From: Chloroflexota bacterium
GTDB lineage: Bacteria > Chloroflexota > UBA6077 > JADZDV01
Direction of reading: 5' to 3'
Length of the DNA: 9,569 nucleotides
Assembly: GCA_020850915.1 (NCBI GenBank)
Contig: JADZDV010000588.1
Span: forward strand, 1 to 9,569
Below the pieces are notes generated by a model. It was not told where the DNA came from. It ran no database searches and saw nothing but the letters and a program-made list of their open reading frames with translations. Below, piece after piece: positions 1-6,495 of the stretch. The position numbers and the translations under genes were made by a program. How positions within the stretch are numbered: the first letter of the stretch is position 1; each line of letters opens with the position of its first letter.

Positions 1-63
1 CGACGGTCCGGCGTGGTCGTCGGCTGAGTCGCGGCAGAAACGACGCATTCGGAGGGGATCGCT

Positions 64-1206
64 GTGTACGAGCCGTTCGACAACTACACCTGGAACCTGG
101 GCGTCAATCTCGTCCTCGGCATGGGCGGCGTCATCGGCGAGGTGGACGAGGTGGTCCGCAAGATCGCGCCGGGGGCAGCGGCCAAAGACGAAGAGCTCTG
201 GTACCAGGGCTGGCGCTCGCTGGCCGATCGGATTGCCGGCCTGGCCCAGCGGGACGACGCGGCGGGCCACTCCCTGTCCGGGGGCAATAAGTGGCTCAGA
301 GCGGCGGCCTACTACTTCGCCGCCGAGCGCCACATGACGCCCCAGGACGCGCGCAAGGCGGAGACGTACGAGCGTGCCCTGGACGCCTTCCGGCGCGGCA
401 TCGAGGGCACGGAGCAGGCGGTCGAGTTTGTCGAGGTCCCGTACGAGGGGATCTCCCTGCCGGCCCTCTTCCTGCCAGTCCCCGGCGCCACGGCGCCCAC
501 ACCCTGCATGGTCCACTTTGACGGCTTCGACGTCACCAAAGAGATCATCTATCTGCAGCACGGCTACGACCTGCCGAAGAAGGGCGTGGCGCTGCTGATC
601 GTGGACCACCCCGGAGTGGGCGGCGCGCTGCGCCTACGGGGCCTGCCGACGCGCTACGACATCGAAGTTCCCGCTGGCGCGGCCGTGGACTACCTGGAGA
701 CCCGACCGGAGATCGATCCAAAACGAATCGGCATCATGGCCCTGTCGCTCGGGGGCTACTACGCCCCGCGCGCCGCGGCGTTCGAGAGGCGGTTCGCCTG
801 CTGCGTCGCCTGGGGCGCCATCTGGGACTGGCACGCCACGCGCGTGCGGCGCGAGCAGGCCGGCGGAGTGGGCATGTCCGTCCCACCATTCCAGGACCTG
901 TGGGTCTTCGGCGCGAAGGACTGGGACGACTTCGTCGAGAAGCGCAAGCGGTTCACTCTGGAGGGCGTGGCAGACAAGATCACCTGCCCGCTGCTGGTCA
1001 CGCACGGCGCGGAGGACCGCCAGATACCGGTCGAGTATGCCCAGAAGACGATCGACGCGGCGGTGAACTCACCGCGCCGCGAGCTGAAACTCTTCACCGC
1101 TGAGGAGGGCGGCACGCAGCACTGCCAGGCCGACAACGTGACGATCGGCACCGACTACATGCACGACTGGATTGCCGACGTGCTGGGTGCGAAGCCGCCG
1201 CGCTAG
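64..1206 (+). CDS. alpha/beta-hydrolase (FrsA / 2,6-dihydropseudooxynicotine hydrolase-like)
   Basis: The 380-residue protein starts at GTG 64, with a GGAGG ribosome site at 51-55. A helical N-terminal part (about residues 1-120) precedes an alpha/beta-hydrolase core (about 125-375). The nucleophile elbow reads A-L-S-L-G-G with Ser228, the acid is Asp318 in HGAEDRQIP, and the base is His353 in GGTQHCQADN, so the catalytic triad is complete. The first elbow residue is Ala226, where Gly is usual. The helical cap plus core and the total length resemble the cytosolic FrsA/C-C hydrolase branch, which includes 2,6-dihydropseudooxynicotine hydrolase; no signal peptide is visible. The substrate cannot be read from the sequence. 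The gene lies 242 bases upstream of a NitT/TauT-type importer on the same strand, so hydrolysis of the imported compound is a reasonable inference. A general esterase or peptidase of the prolyl-oligopeptidase clan is the alternative. Confidence 0.85.
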   Translation: MYEPFDNYTWNLGVNLVLGMGGVIGEVDEVVRKIAPGAAAKDEELWYQGWRSLADRIAGLAQRDDAAGHSLSGGNKWLRAAAYYFAAERHMTPQDARKAETYERALDAFRRGIEGTEQAVEFVEVPYEGISLPALFLPVPGATAPTPCMVHFDGFDVTKEIIYLQHGYDLPKKGVALLIVDHPGVGGALRLRGLPTRYDIEVPAGAAVDYLETRPEIDPKRIGIMALSLGGYYAPRAAAFERRFACCVAWGAIWDWHATRVRREQAGGVGMSVPPFQDLWVFGAKDWDDFVEKRKRFTLEGVADKITCPLLVTHGAEDRQIPVEYAQKTIDAAVNSPRRELKLFTAEEGGTQHCQADNVTIGTDYMHDWIADVLGAKPPR

Positions 1207-1371
1207 CCAGGTCCACCGGAAGCCTGCTGGTGCGGAAGGCTCTGACCGACTTCTGTCGGAACGGCTCCTGTGGGGGCGCTGCGTGCTGCGCTCCCAACTG
1301 GTCCGCGGGTGGTCTGCAACGCCGTTCGGGCGCACCGGTGTGGAATGGCAGCAGTCTGGCGCACGATTGTT

Positions 1372-1377
1372 TACTAT
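1372..1377 (+). promoter_or_regulatory. possible -10 element ahead of the ABC importer operon
   Basis: TACTAT sits in the only AT-rich patch (about 1366-1380) of the 242-base gap between the hydrolase and the transporter ATPase. It matches four of six bases of a sigma70 -10 box. No convincing -35 box stands 16-18 bases upstream; the nearest weak match, TGGCAG at 1346-1351, is 20 bases away. It is offered only as the most likely place for a separate transporter promoter. Confidence 0.22.
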
Positions 1378-1435
1378 TGTGAGCCATCGGAAAGGCGGGG
1401 AAGGCGCGGCTTCCCCCAGCGGTGGGTTGTCGCCC

Positions 1436-1443
1436 AGGTGGAG
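1436..1443 (+). promoter_or_regulatory. ribosome binding site fixing the ATPase start at 1449
   Basis: AGGTGGAG ends five bases before ATG 1449. It supports that start over the in-frame GTG at 1422, which would add nine residues (MGCRPGGDP) not needed by the ABC ATPase fold and has no good ribosome site. Confidence 0.6.
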
Positions 1444-1448
1444 ATCCT

Positions 1449-2240
1449 ATGGCCCGAGCTGTCCAGACTGGCCGCGCCATCGAGGTGCAGAACCTCGTCA
1501 TGCGCTACCTCACGCTCACCGGCGAGGAAGTGAACGCCCTGGCCGGCGTGAGCTTCGACATTGGCGAGGGTGAGTTCCTCTCGGTGGTCGGACCCTCCGG
1601 CTGTGGCAAGAGCACGCTGCTGAAGATCCTCGCCGGGCTGCTTCCCCAGACGTCGGGCGAGGTCCTGCTCCGAGGCACGCCGATCACTGGCCCGCGGCGA
1701 GACATCGGCGTCGTCTTTCAGGATCCGGTCCTGCTGCCCTGGCGGACCGTCTTCCAGAACGCCATGCTGCCAGCGGAGATCATCGGGTTAGACGGGAAGG
1801 CCGCCAGCGAGCGCGCGAAGAGCCTCCTGCGGCTGGTTGGGCTGGAGGGCTTCGAGGGCAAGTACCCGATGGAGCTGAGCGGCGGCATGCAGCAACGTAG
1901 CTCGATCACACGCGCGCTGGTGCACGATCCGGCCCTGTTGCTGATGGACGAGCCGTTCGGCGCGCTCGACGCGATGACCCGCGAGCAGATGAACTTGGAG
2001 CTGCTCCGGATCTGGAGCGAGCAGCGCAAGACGGTCTTCTTCATCACCCACTCCATCCCCGAAGCGGTGTTCCTTGGCGACCGGGTCATCGTCATGACGC
2101 CTCGCCCCGGCCGGATCGCCGAGATCATCGAGGTGAACCTGCCTCGCCCGCGCGACCTGGATGTCATGGGCTCGGCCGAGTTCGGAGCGATGGTCAACCA
2201 CATCCGTCACCTGTTCAACCTGAAAGGAGCAATGGACTGA
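1449..2240 (+). CDS. NitT/TauT-family ABC transporter ATP-binding protein
   Basis: This 263-residue cytoplasmic ATPase powers a nitrate/taurine/sulfonate-type importer. All the motifs are present: Walker A GPSGCGKST at 48-56, Q-loop Gln91 followed by DPVLLPW, signature LSGGMQQR at 143-150, Walker B LLLMDEP with Asp167-Glu168, D-loop GALD at 171-174, and H-loop His201. The DPxLLPW stretch after the Q-loop and the MTPRPGRI segment near residue 216 are typical of SsuB/TauB/NrtD-like ATPases. Length is normal for the family. Its TGA stop overlaps the permease ATG by one base (2240), so the two are translationally coupled. The substrate is not identifiable from the ATPase; sulfonates, taurine, nitrate, pyrimidine precursors and other small organics are all handled by this family. 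Confidence 0.95.
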   Translation: MARAVQTGRAIEVQNLVMRYLTLTGEEVNALAGVSFDIGEGEFLSVVGPSGCGKSTLLKILAGLLPQTSGEVLLRGTPITGPRRDIGVVFQDPVLLPWRTVFQNAMLPAEIIGLDGKAASERAKSLLRLVGLEGFEGKYPMELSGGMQQRSSITRALVHDPALLLMDEPFGALDAMTREQMNLELLRIWSEQRKTVFFITHSIPEAVFLGDRVIVMTPRPGRIAEIIEVNLPRPRDLDVMGSAEFGAMVNHIRHLFNLKGAMD

Positions 2241-3115
2241 TGAGCGTACAGACCGCGCGTCGTTCCGCCGTGCGGGTCGCCCCGGGCGCGGGCGCCCTTC
2301 AGCGTCTCCTGCGTGGCAAGGTGACGGACATTCTGGTCCTGGCGGCCCTCCTGATCGCCTGGGAGGCGGCCGTCAGGCTCGGCGAGATCCCACGCTGGTT
2401 CCTGCCCGCGCCGAGCGAGATCGCCCTGGCGCTCTGGCGCGGCTTCGCGATCGGCATCGAGAGCCGCGGCGGCTACATCGTCCACATTCGCCAGACGGTC
2501 TACGAGACGTTTGTCGGCTTCTGCCTCGGGAGTTCCCTGGGGATCCTGCTCGGGATGCTCATCTCGCAGTTCAAGGTGGCCAGGCGGCTCCTGCTCCCCT
2601 ACATCCTGGCGTTCCAGAGCCTGCCGAAGGTGGCGGTTGCTCCGCTGTTCCTGATCTGGTTTGGGATCGGCGACGAGTCCAAGCTGGCGGTCGTGATCCT
2701 GATCACTTTCTTCCCAGTCCTGGTCAACAGCATCGCCGGCTTCAGCTCGGTCGAGCAGTCGAGGATCGACCTGCTACGCTCGCTCGCGGCGACGCGGTCG
2801 CAGATCTTCCGCAAGGTTGTCTTTCCCAGCGCCCTGCCGTTCATCTTCGCCGGGTTGGAGATGGCCGCCGTCTTCAGCCTCGTGGGCGCCCTCGTCGGCG
2901 AGTTCATGGGCGGCACGGCCGGCCTGGGCATCCTGCTCATTCAACGCCAGGTTGCCCTCGACACGGCCGGCGTTTTCGCCGTCTTCTGCATTCTCTCGCT
3001 TCTCGGCATCGTGCTGACCTCCATCGTCCAGTTCGCGCGAGACCGCCTGCTGTTCTGGGCGCCCTCCAGCAAGCGCGCTCGAACGCGGACCGTCCGAGGT
3101 CCCATCTCAGCCTGA
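2240..3115 (+). CDS. NitT/TauT-family ABC transporter permease
   Basis: A 291-residue inner-membrane subunit of the BPD_transp_1 (SsuC/TauC) family. About six hydrophobic segments lie near residues 30-45, 90-110, 119-141, 149-168, 202-222 and 243-263. The LPAPSEI motif (55-61), typical of this permease family, follows the first helix. The cytoplasmic ATPase-contact loop spans about 177-196 (LLRSLAATRSQIFRKVVFP). In it the usual conserved glycine is Ala183 and the usual LP end is FP (195-196). It starts at ATG 2240, overlapping the ATPase stop, with AAGGAG at 2224-2229. The C-terminus is short and basic. One permease gene implies a homodimer in the complete importer. Confidence 0.94.
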   Translation: MSVQTARRSAVRVAPGAGALQRLLRGKVTDILVLAALLIAWEAAVRLGEIPRWFLPAPSEIALALWRGFAIGIESRGGYIVHIRQTVYETFVGFCLGSSLGILLGMLISQFKVARRLLLPYILAFQSLPKVAVAPLFLIWFGIGDESKLAVVILITFFPVLVNSIAGFSSVEQSRIDLLRSLAATRSQIFRKVVFPSALPFIFAGLEMAAVFSLVGALVGEFMGGTAGLGILLIQRQVALDTAGVFAVFCILSLLGIVLTSIVQFARDRLLFWAPSSKRARTRTVRGPISA

Positions 3116-3143
3116 CCGATCGATCGCCGCCGACAGCGTCCCT

Positions 3144-3171
3144 GACGGGCGTGGCAGGAGACAAGCCCGTC
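3144..3171 (+). promoter_or_regulatory. intercistronic stem-loop between permease and binding-protein genes
   Basis: GACGGGC (3144-3150) and GCCCGTC (3165-3171) form a perfect 7-bp stem with a 14-base loop, lying just upstream of the AGAAGGAG ribosome site (3181-3188). No T-run follows, so it is not a standard terminator. Stem-loops flanking binding-protein genes often adjust the excess of binding protein over membrane subunits by protecting the transcript; that role is inference here. Confidence 0.35.
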
Positions 3172-3194
3172 CCAGTTCAGAGAAGGAGCAGTGC

Positions 3195-4523
3195 ATGTCT
3201 GACGACGTCTTGCAGCCCCGCCCGGTGCGGCGTCGACTGCTGTTGCAACGCGCCGCCGCGCTCGGCGTGCTGGCCGCTGGCGGCTCCCTGCTGGCGGCCT
3301 GCCAGTCCGCGGGCTCAACCCCGACGCCTCCGAAACCAGCCGAGACCAAGCCGGCGGATGCCAAGCCGGCCGAGACCAAGCCCGCGGCTGCCAAGCCCGC
3401 CGAGACCAAGCCGGCGGACGCCAAGCCCGCGGCGCCGGCCGGAGAGGCGAAGCCCGCCGCGGTCGGCGCGCCCCAGGTCGCGGCGGCGACCGTTGCACCC
3501 GCCAAGCCGATCGTCTTCAACGTTCGCAACCTCAACACCACGCCGGTCATCGACGCTCAGCAGGCTTTCGGGACTGTCGGGAACCATAAGCGGCTCGGCT
3601 TCTACGCGCAGGACGGGCTGACGATGGGCTACGTCGGCCTCCAGGGAGCGGAGACGGTGCTCCAGGCGCTCGCGGTCGGGCGGGCCGAGATCGGCGCGTA
3701 CAACCCGCTGAACGTCCTTCCGGCCGAAGCCCGAGGCCAGGGACTGCCCCTGAAGGTTGTCTACCTCCAGCACCAGCGCGCCTACTGGGAGGTGCGGGTC
3801 AACCAGGACAGCCCGATCAAGGAGTACAAGGATCTCGCCGGCAAGAAGATCGGGATCATTCGCGAGGGCGATACCGGCCCCAACGCCGCCAAGTTCCATT
3901 TCCGCCAGATTGGCATCGACCCGGACAAGGACGTGACCTGGCCGGTCGTAGGCCAGGGCGCCTCGGCCGGCCAGGCGATCAAGAACGGCACCGTGGACGC
4001 CCTGGCGATCTGGGACGTGGAGTTCGCCCGCATGGAGATGCTGGGCTTCAAGCTGCGCCAGATCCCCAATCCCGGGAACGCCGACAAGCTGTTCGGCTTT
4101 GGACTCGCCACCCGCGCGAACCTGGATTGGAAAGAGCACATCCCGAAGTTCATCCGCGGGTATATCAAGAGCACCATCTTCACGATCGTCAATCCGGAGG
4201 CGGCTATCCGGCTGCACTGGGACCTGTACCCGGACAGCAAACCCACGGGCATCCCTGAAGAGCAGGCCATTCAGGAGCAGAAGTTCATCATCAACGTGCG
4301 CGCGCCGTGGTACGGGCCGCGCTCGGCGGATGGCAAGGGCCCGGACCTGCTGGGACCCTGGTGCTACATGGACCCGGCCCGCTGGGACGCCTGGGTGGAG
4401 TTCCTGGGGCTGCAGGACAAGATCAAGGATCCCAGCAAGTTCTACACCAACGAGTTCGTCGAAGAGGCGAACAATTTCGACAAGGCGGCGGTGATTCAGA
4501 TGGCCAGGGAGTTCAAGTTCTGA
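3195..4523 (+). CDS. NitT/TauT-type ABC transporter substrate-binding lipoprotein
   Basis: The 442-residue protein starts at ATG 3195, six bases after AGAAGGAG. The N-terminus has an arginine cluster (VRRRLLL, residues 11-17), a hydrophobic stretch and a lipobox LAAC with Cys36, so it is exported, perhaps by Tat, and lipid-anchored. A low-complexity linker of Lys-Pro-Ala repeats (about 41-105) carries the receptor away from the membrane. From about residue 105 onward the sequence has the two-lobed NMT1/SsuA-like periplasmic-binding fold. It includes LQALAVGRAEIGAYNPLNVLP, a YKDLAGKKIGII segment and NGTVDALAIWD, all typical positions in NitT/TauT receptors. The ligand is not deducible. As the third gene of the importer operon it is followed by a strong terminator, and it is probably the most abundant product. 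Confidence 0.92.
   Translation: MSDDVLQPRPVRRRLLLQRAAALGVLAAGGSLLAACQSAGSTPTPPKPAETKPADAKPAETKPAAAKPAETKPADAKPAAPAGEAKPAAVGAPQVAAATVAPAKPIVFNVRNLNTTPVIDAQQAFGTVGNHKRLGFYAQDGLTMGYVGLQGAETVLQALAVGRAEIGAYNPLNVLPAEARGQGLPLKVVYLQHQRAYWEVRVNQDSPIKEYKDLAGKKIGIIREGDTGPNAAKFHFRQIGIDPDKDVTWPVVGQGASAGQAIKNGTVDALAIWDVEFARMEMLGFKLRQIPNPGNADKLFGFGLATRANLDWKEHIPKFIRGYIKSTIFTIVNPEAAIRLHWDLYPDSKPTGIPEEQAIQEQKFIINVRAPWYGPRSADGKGPDLLGPWCYMDPARWDAWVEFLGLQDKIKDPSKFYTNEFVEEANNFDKAAVIQMAREFKF
3333..3422 (+). repeat. three tandem 30-base repeats coding a Lys-Pro-Ala linker
   Basis: Residues 47-76 of the binding protein are three copies of a ten-residue unit KPAETKPADA (the second copy has AAA in place of ADA), continued by KPAA. 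At the DNA level this is a near-exact 30-base tandem repeat with a 15-base half-period; copies differ mainly at third codon positions. It codes for a charged, proline-rich, unfolded spacer after the lipidated cysteine. Such repeats can change copy number by slippage. Confidence 0.85.
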
Positions 4524-4564
4524 TCGCCCTGGCGGTCCAGCCGACCGCCTGTGGTCACCCCCAG

Positions 4565-4598
4565 GAGAGCCGTCGCGAACGCGACGGCTCTCGGTTTT
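4565..4598 (+). terminator. strong intrinsic terminator after the importer operon
   Basis: A perfect 12-bp stem, GAGAGCCGTCGC (4565-4576) and GCGACGGCTCTC (4581-4592), encloses a GAAC loop and is followed by GG and TTTT (4595-4598). It lies 42 bases after the binding-protein stop and separates the importer operon from the copper cassette. Confidence 0.88.
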
Positions 4599-4626
4599 CC
4601 GATGGCGGGCGCCCCGCTGGCTTCGG

Positions 4627-4636
4627 GACAATTGTC
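4627..4636. promoter_or_regulatory. cop-box-like palindrome upstream of the copper-protein operon
   Basis: GACAATTGTC is a perfect 10-bp palindrome, 56 bases before the first copper-cassette start. It contains the ACA-NN-TGT core of operators bound by CopY-type copper repressors. TTGTCA (4632-4637), a fair -35 match, overlaps it, but no good -10 box is found at normal spacing. Ten-base palindromes are expected about nine times in 9.5 kb by chance, so the call rests mainly on position and on the copper context. Confidence 0.28.
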
Positions 4637-4691
4637 AGATGGCCGCCTCCTCCGCCCGGATGAACAATCCTGTATGGAGGATCGGTGCATC

Positions 4692-5189
4692 GTGGAACGT
4701 CAAGCCAACGGCCCCGCGCGTGTGCTGGCGCTGACCCTGTTCGTGGCGCTGGCGCTCCTCGGCAGCGCTGCCTGCGCCCCCAGCCAGTTCACGCCGCTCG
4801 TCCCTTCGGCCCCGGGAGCGCCGGCGCCTATCGCTCCGCGGGCACCCCTCGGCGCGCAGGCACCGATCGCTCGATCGCTCTCAGGCCATGCCGGGGCCGT
4901 CGGGGAGCCAGGTGAGCTGCTCTTCGTGATCCCAGCCGGGACGTTCGCGGCGGAGGTGGCTGGCGAGCCGTCCTTCTCCCTGCCTCCCACCATCCCGGTC
5001 GTCGTGGGGCAGACGATCGCGATTCGCAACAACGACCAGGCCATGCACTACTTCTTCGACGCACCCATCGCCCCCGGCCAGACCGTCCGAAAGGCGTTCC
5101 TCCGTCCGGGGAGCTACAGCTACAGCCCCGGGCTGAGCTGCTCTCTGGCCAAGGGCGCCCCGATCACCGTCAAGGTGCAGTCGCCGTGA
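4692..5189 (+). CDS. exported cupredoxin-like protein, incomplete copper site
   Basis: A 165-residue protein starting at GTG 4692, with GGAGG at 4676-4680. The upstream in-frame ATG 4674 overlaps that ribosome site and is less likely. Residues 10-28 form a hydrophobic export signal ending in GSAAC, so Cys28 may be lipidated, though the lipobox is weak. A Pro/Ala-rich linker (about 32-62) leads to a small beta-rich domain (about 75-165). That domain has a cupredoxin layout: VGQTIAIRNND, then MH at 118-119, APGQTV, LRPGSYSY, and Cys150 in LSCSLAKG, ending ITVKV. Type 1 copper proteins normally have a further His or Met soon after the Cys; none is present here, so copper binding may be altered or lost. 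It overlaps the SCO gene by four bases. The company of SCO1 and PCuAC suggests a role in copper delivery to cytochrome oxidase. Confidence 0.72.
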   Translation: MERQANGPARVLALTLFVALALLGSAACAPSQFTPLVPSAPGAPAPIAPRAPLGAQAPIARSLSGHAGAVGEPGELLFVIPAGTFAAEVAGEPSFSLPPTIPVVVGQTIAIRNNDQAMHYFFDAPIAPGQTVRKAFLRPGSYSYSPGLSCSLAKGAPITVKVQSP

Positions 5190-5833
5190 GCCGGTCCCCT
5201 CTCCGCCAGCTTCTGCTCCCCGCGCCGTTGCTGCTGGCACTCCTCATGTTTGGCTGTATCAGCCCGCCACCCCCCGCGGGACAGCCCAGGCCAGCGGATG
5301 GGGCGGTCCACGGTATGGTCATGCAGCCGCCGCTCGAGCTGCCGAGCTTCACGCTGCTGCGCACCGATGGCACGGCATTCCAGAGCGCCGACATGCAGGG
5401 CCGCCTCTCGCTCGTCTTCTTTGGCTACACCACCTGCCCAGACGTCTGCCCGATGACCCGGTCCCACGTTTCGCGCCTCTTCGAGGCGCTCGGCGCGGAC
5501 GCCGCCGGGGTAGACGCCTACCTCGTGACGGTGGACCCGGAGCGAGACACCCCGGAGCGGCTGGCCGACTACACCTCGAAGTTCGATCGTCGCATCACCG
5601 GGCTCACCGGCACGCCGGCGGAGCTGGAGCGCGCCCGGTCCGTCTTCGGCATCGTGGCCCAGCGCCGCGAGGTGCCAGAGAGCGCCGTTGGCTACGTCAT
5701 GGACCACAGCGCCGGCCTGTACCTCGTCCAGCCAGACCCGCGGGTGCGCCTGTTCTACCCGTACGGCACACCGCGCGAGGACATCCAGGACGATCTGAAG
5801 CGCCTGATCGCCGAGCAGGCGGGCGAGGGGTAG
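5186..5833 (+). CDS. SCO1/SenC copper chaperone / thioredoxin-fold protein
   Basis: A 215-residue exported protein starting at GTG 5186 inside the GTGA overlap with the preceding gene. The N-terminal signal ends in MFGC (Cys24), a probable lipid-anchor site, followed by a proline-rich spacer. The SCO domain (about 45-212) shows the metal-binding CPDVC motif (Cys84, Cys88) after FFGYTT, the family motif TVDPERDTPE (115-124), and the distal ligand His174 in VMDHSAG. These are the three copper ligands of SCO proteins, which deliver copper to, or reduce the cysteines of, the CuA site in subunit II of cytochrome c oxidase. The length is normal and nothing is missing. The PCuAC gene follows 11 bases later, as expected for a CuA assembly operon. 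The oxidase itself is not in this window. Confidence 0.95.
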   Translation: MSRSPLRQLLLPAPLLLALLMFGCISPPPPAGQPRPADGAVHGMVMQPPLELPSFTLLRTDGTAFQSADMQGRLSLVFFGYTTCPDVCPMTRSHVSRLFEALGADAAGVDAYLVTVDPERDTPERLADYTSKFDRRITGLTGTPAELERARSVFGIVAQRREVPESAVGYVMDHSAGLYLVQPDPRVRLFYPYGTPREDIQDDLKRLIAEQAGEG

Positions 5834-5844
5834 GGAGTACGATC

Positions 5845-6444
5845 ATGAACGCGCCGATGGCAGGCAAGCTCGCGGCACCCATCGCGGCTCTCGTCATCAT
5901 CGCCAGCGGCTGCGCCATCCTCTGGCCACAGGACCCGGTCGTCACACCGCTGAAGCCGGCCGTTCCGCGGGTGGGGTCGATGGGGAGCGGCGCGCAGGGA
6001 GCCTCGCCGGCGGCTCGCGCAGAGGCGCGGCGCCAGGCCCAGCCCGCGAGCCCGATCGTCGTCGAGCGGGCCTGGGCGCGCGAGGCGCGGCGCGCCTCCA
6101 TGGGCGCCGGTGGCAACAGCGCAGCCTACCTGACACTCCGCAACACGACCGACCAGGACGACACCCTGTTGAGCGCCCAGTCTGGCGTGGCTGACGCCGT
6201 AGAGCTGCACCAGAGCTTCATGGACAACGGCGTGATGCGTATGCGGCCGGCCGGCCCGCTGACCATCCCGGCTGGTGGGACGCTCGTGCTGGAGCCCGGC
6301 GGCTACCACGCCATGCTGATCGGTCTGTCGGACGACCTGCGAGCGCACACGACGATCGCCATCACGCTCCAGTTCCGGCATGCCGGGGCCATCCAGCTCA
6401 AGGCGACGGTCCAGGAGATGCCCGGCCAGGAGCGCGCGCATTGA
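5845..6444 (+). CDS. PCuAC-family periplasmic copper chaperone
   Basis: A 199-residue protein starting at ATG 5845 with GGGAG at 5833-5837. The N-terminal hydrophobic stretch ends in ASGC (Cys23), a plausible lipobox, and an Ala/Arg/Pro-rich linker runs to about residue 68. The PCuAC (DUF461) domain occupies about 71-192. It carries the full Cu(I) motif: His122, ten residues, Met133, twenty-one residues, His155, one residue, Met157. These lie within LHQSFMDNGVMRMRP and PGGYHAMLIGL. PCuAC proteins hand Cu(I) to the CuA site or to SCO, and pairing with the SCO gene just upstream is a well-known arrangement. It is the last gene of the cassette, followed by a terminator. Confidence 0.95.
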   Translation: MNAPMAGKLAAPIAALVIIASGCAILWPQDPVVTPLKPAVPRVGSMGSGAQGASPAARAEARRQAQPASPIVVERAWAREARRASMGAGGNSAAYLTLRNTTDQDDTLLSAQSGVADAVELHQSFMDNGVMRMRPAGPLTIPAGGTLVLEPGGYHAMLIGLSDDLRAHTTIAITLQFRHAGAIQLKATVQEMPGQERAH

Positions 6445-6464
6445 CGGCTGCGCCATGAGACACC

Positions 6465-6494
6465 GGGCGCGCCGCGAGGCGGCGCGCCCTTTCT
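6465..6494 (+). terminator. GC-rich terminator between PCuAC and map
   Basis: GGGCGCGCCGC (6465-6475) and GCGGCGCGCCC (6479-6489) make a perfect 11-bp stem with a GAG loop, followed by TTTCT (6490-6494). It ends the copper operon on the plus strand. It also lies just past the stop of the convergent map gene, but on the minus strand no T-run follows it. Confidence 0.8.
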
Positions 6495-6495
6495 G

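Noticed and set aside
1..63. Possible tail of an upstream gene (frame with TGA at 25-27)
   Set aside because: Only eight codons are visible and other frames are also open, so neither product nor strand can be decided.
1246..1259. Small hairpin CCGAC-TTCT-GTCGG after the hydrolase gene
   Set aside because: The stem is only 5 bp and no T-run follows, so it is not a supported terminator.
3117..3126. Palindrome CGATCGATCG after the permease stop
   Set aside because: Repeats of GATC-type words are common in high-GC DNA; nothing in its position suggests a function.
3315..4631. A 438-codon open frame on the minus strand opposite the binding-protein gene
   Set aside because: High GC makes long antisense frames common; its composition is low-complexity and the plus-strand gene has clear family motifs, a lipobox and a ribosome site.
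4551..4691. Upstream extension of the cupredoxin-like gene to GTG 4551 or ATG 4674
   Set aside because: The extension would run through the intrinsic terminator and place coding sequence before the signal peptide; GGAGG at 4676-4680 supports GTG 4692.
5755..6456. A 233-codon minus-strand frame opposite PCuAC
   Set aside because: It is a shadow of the PCuAC gene, which has the full copper motif; the antisense product shows no recognisable domain.
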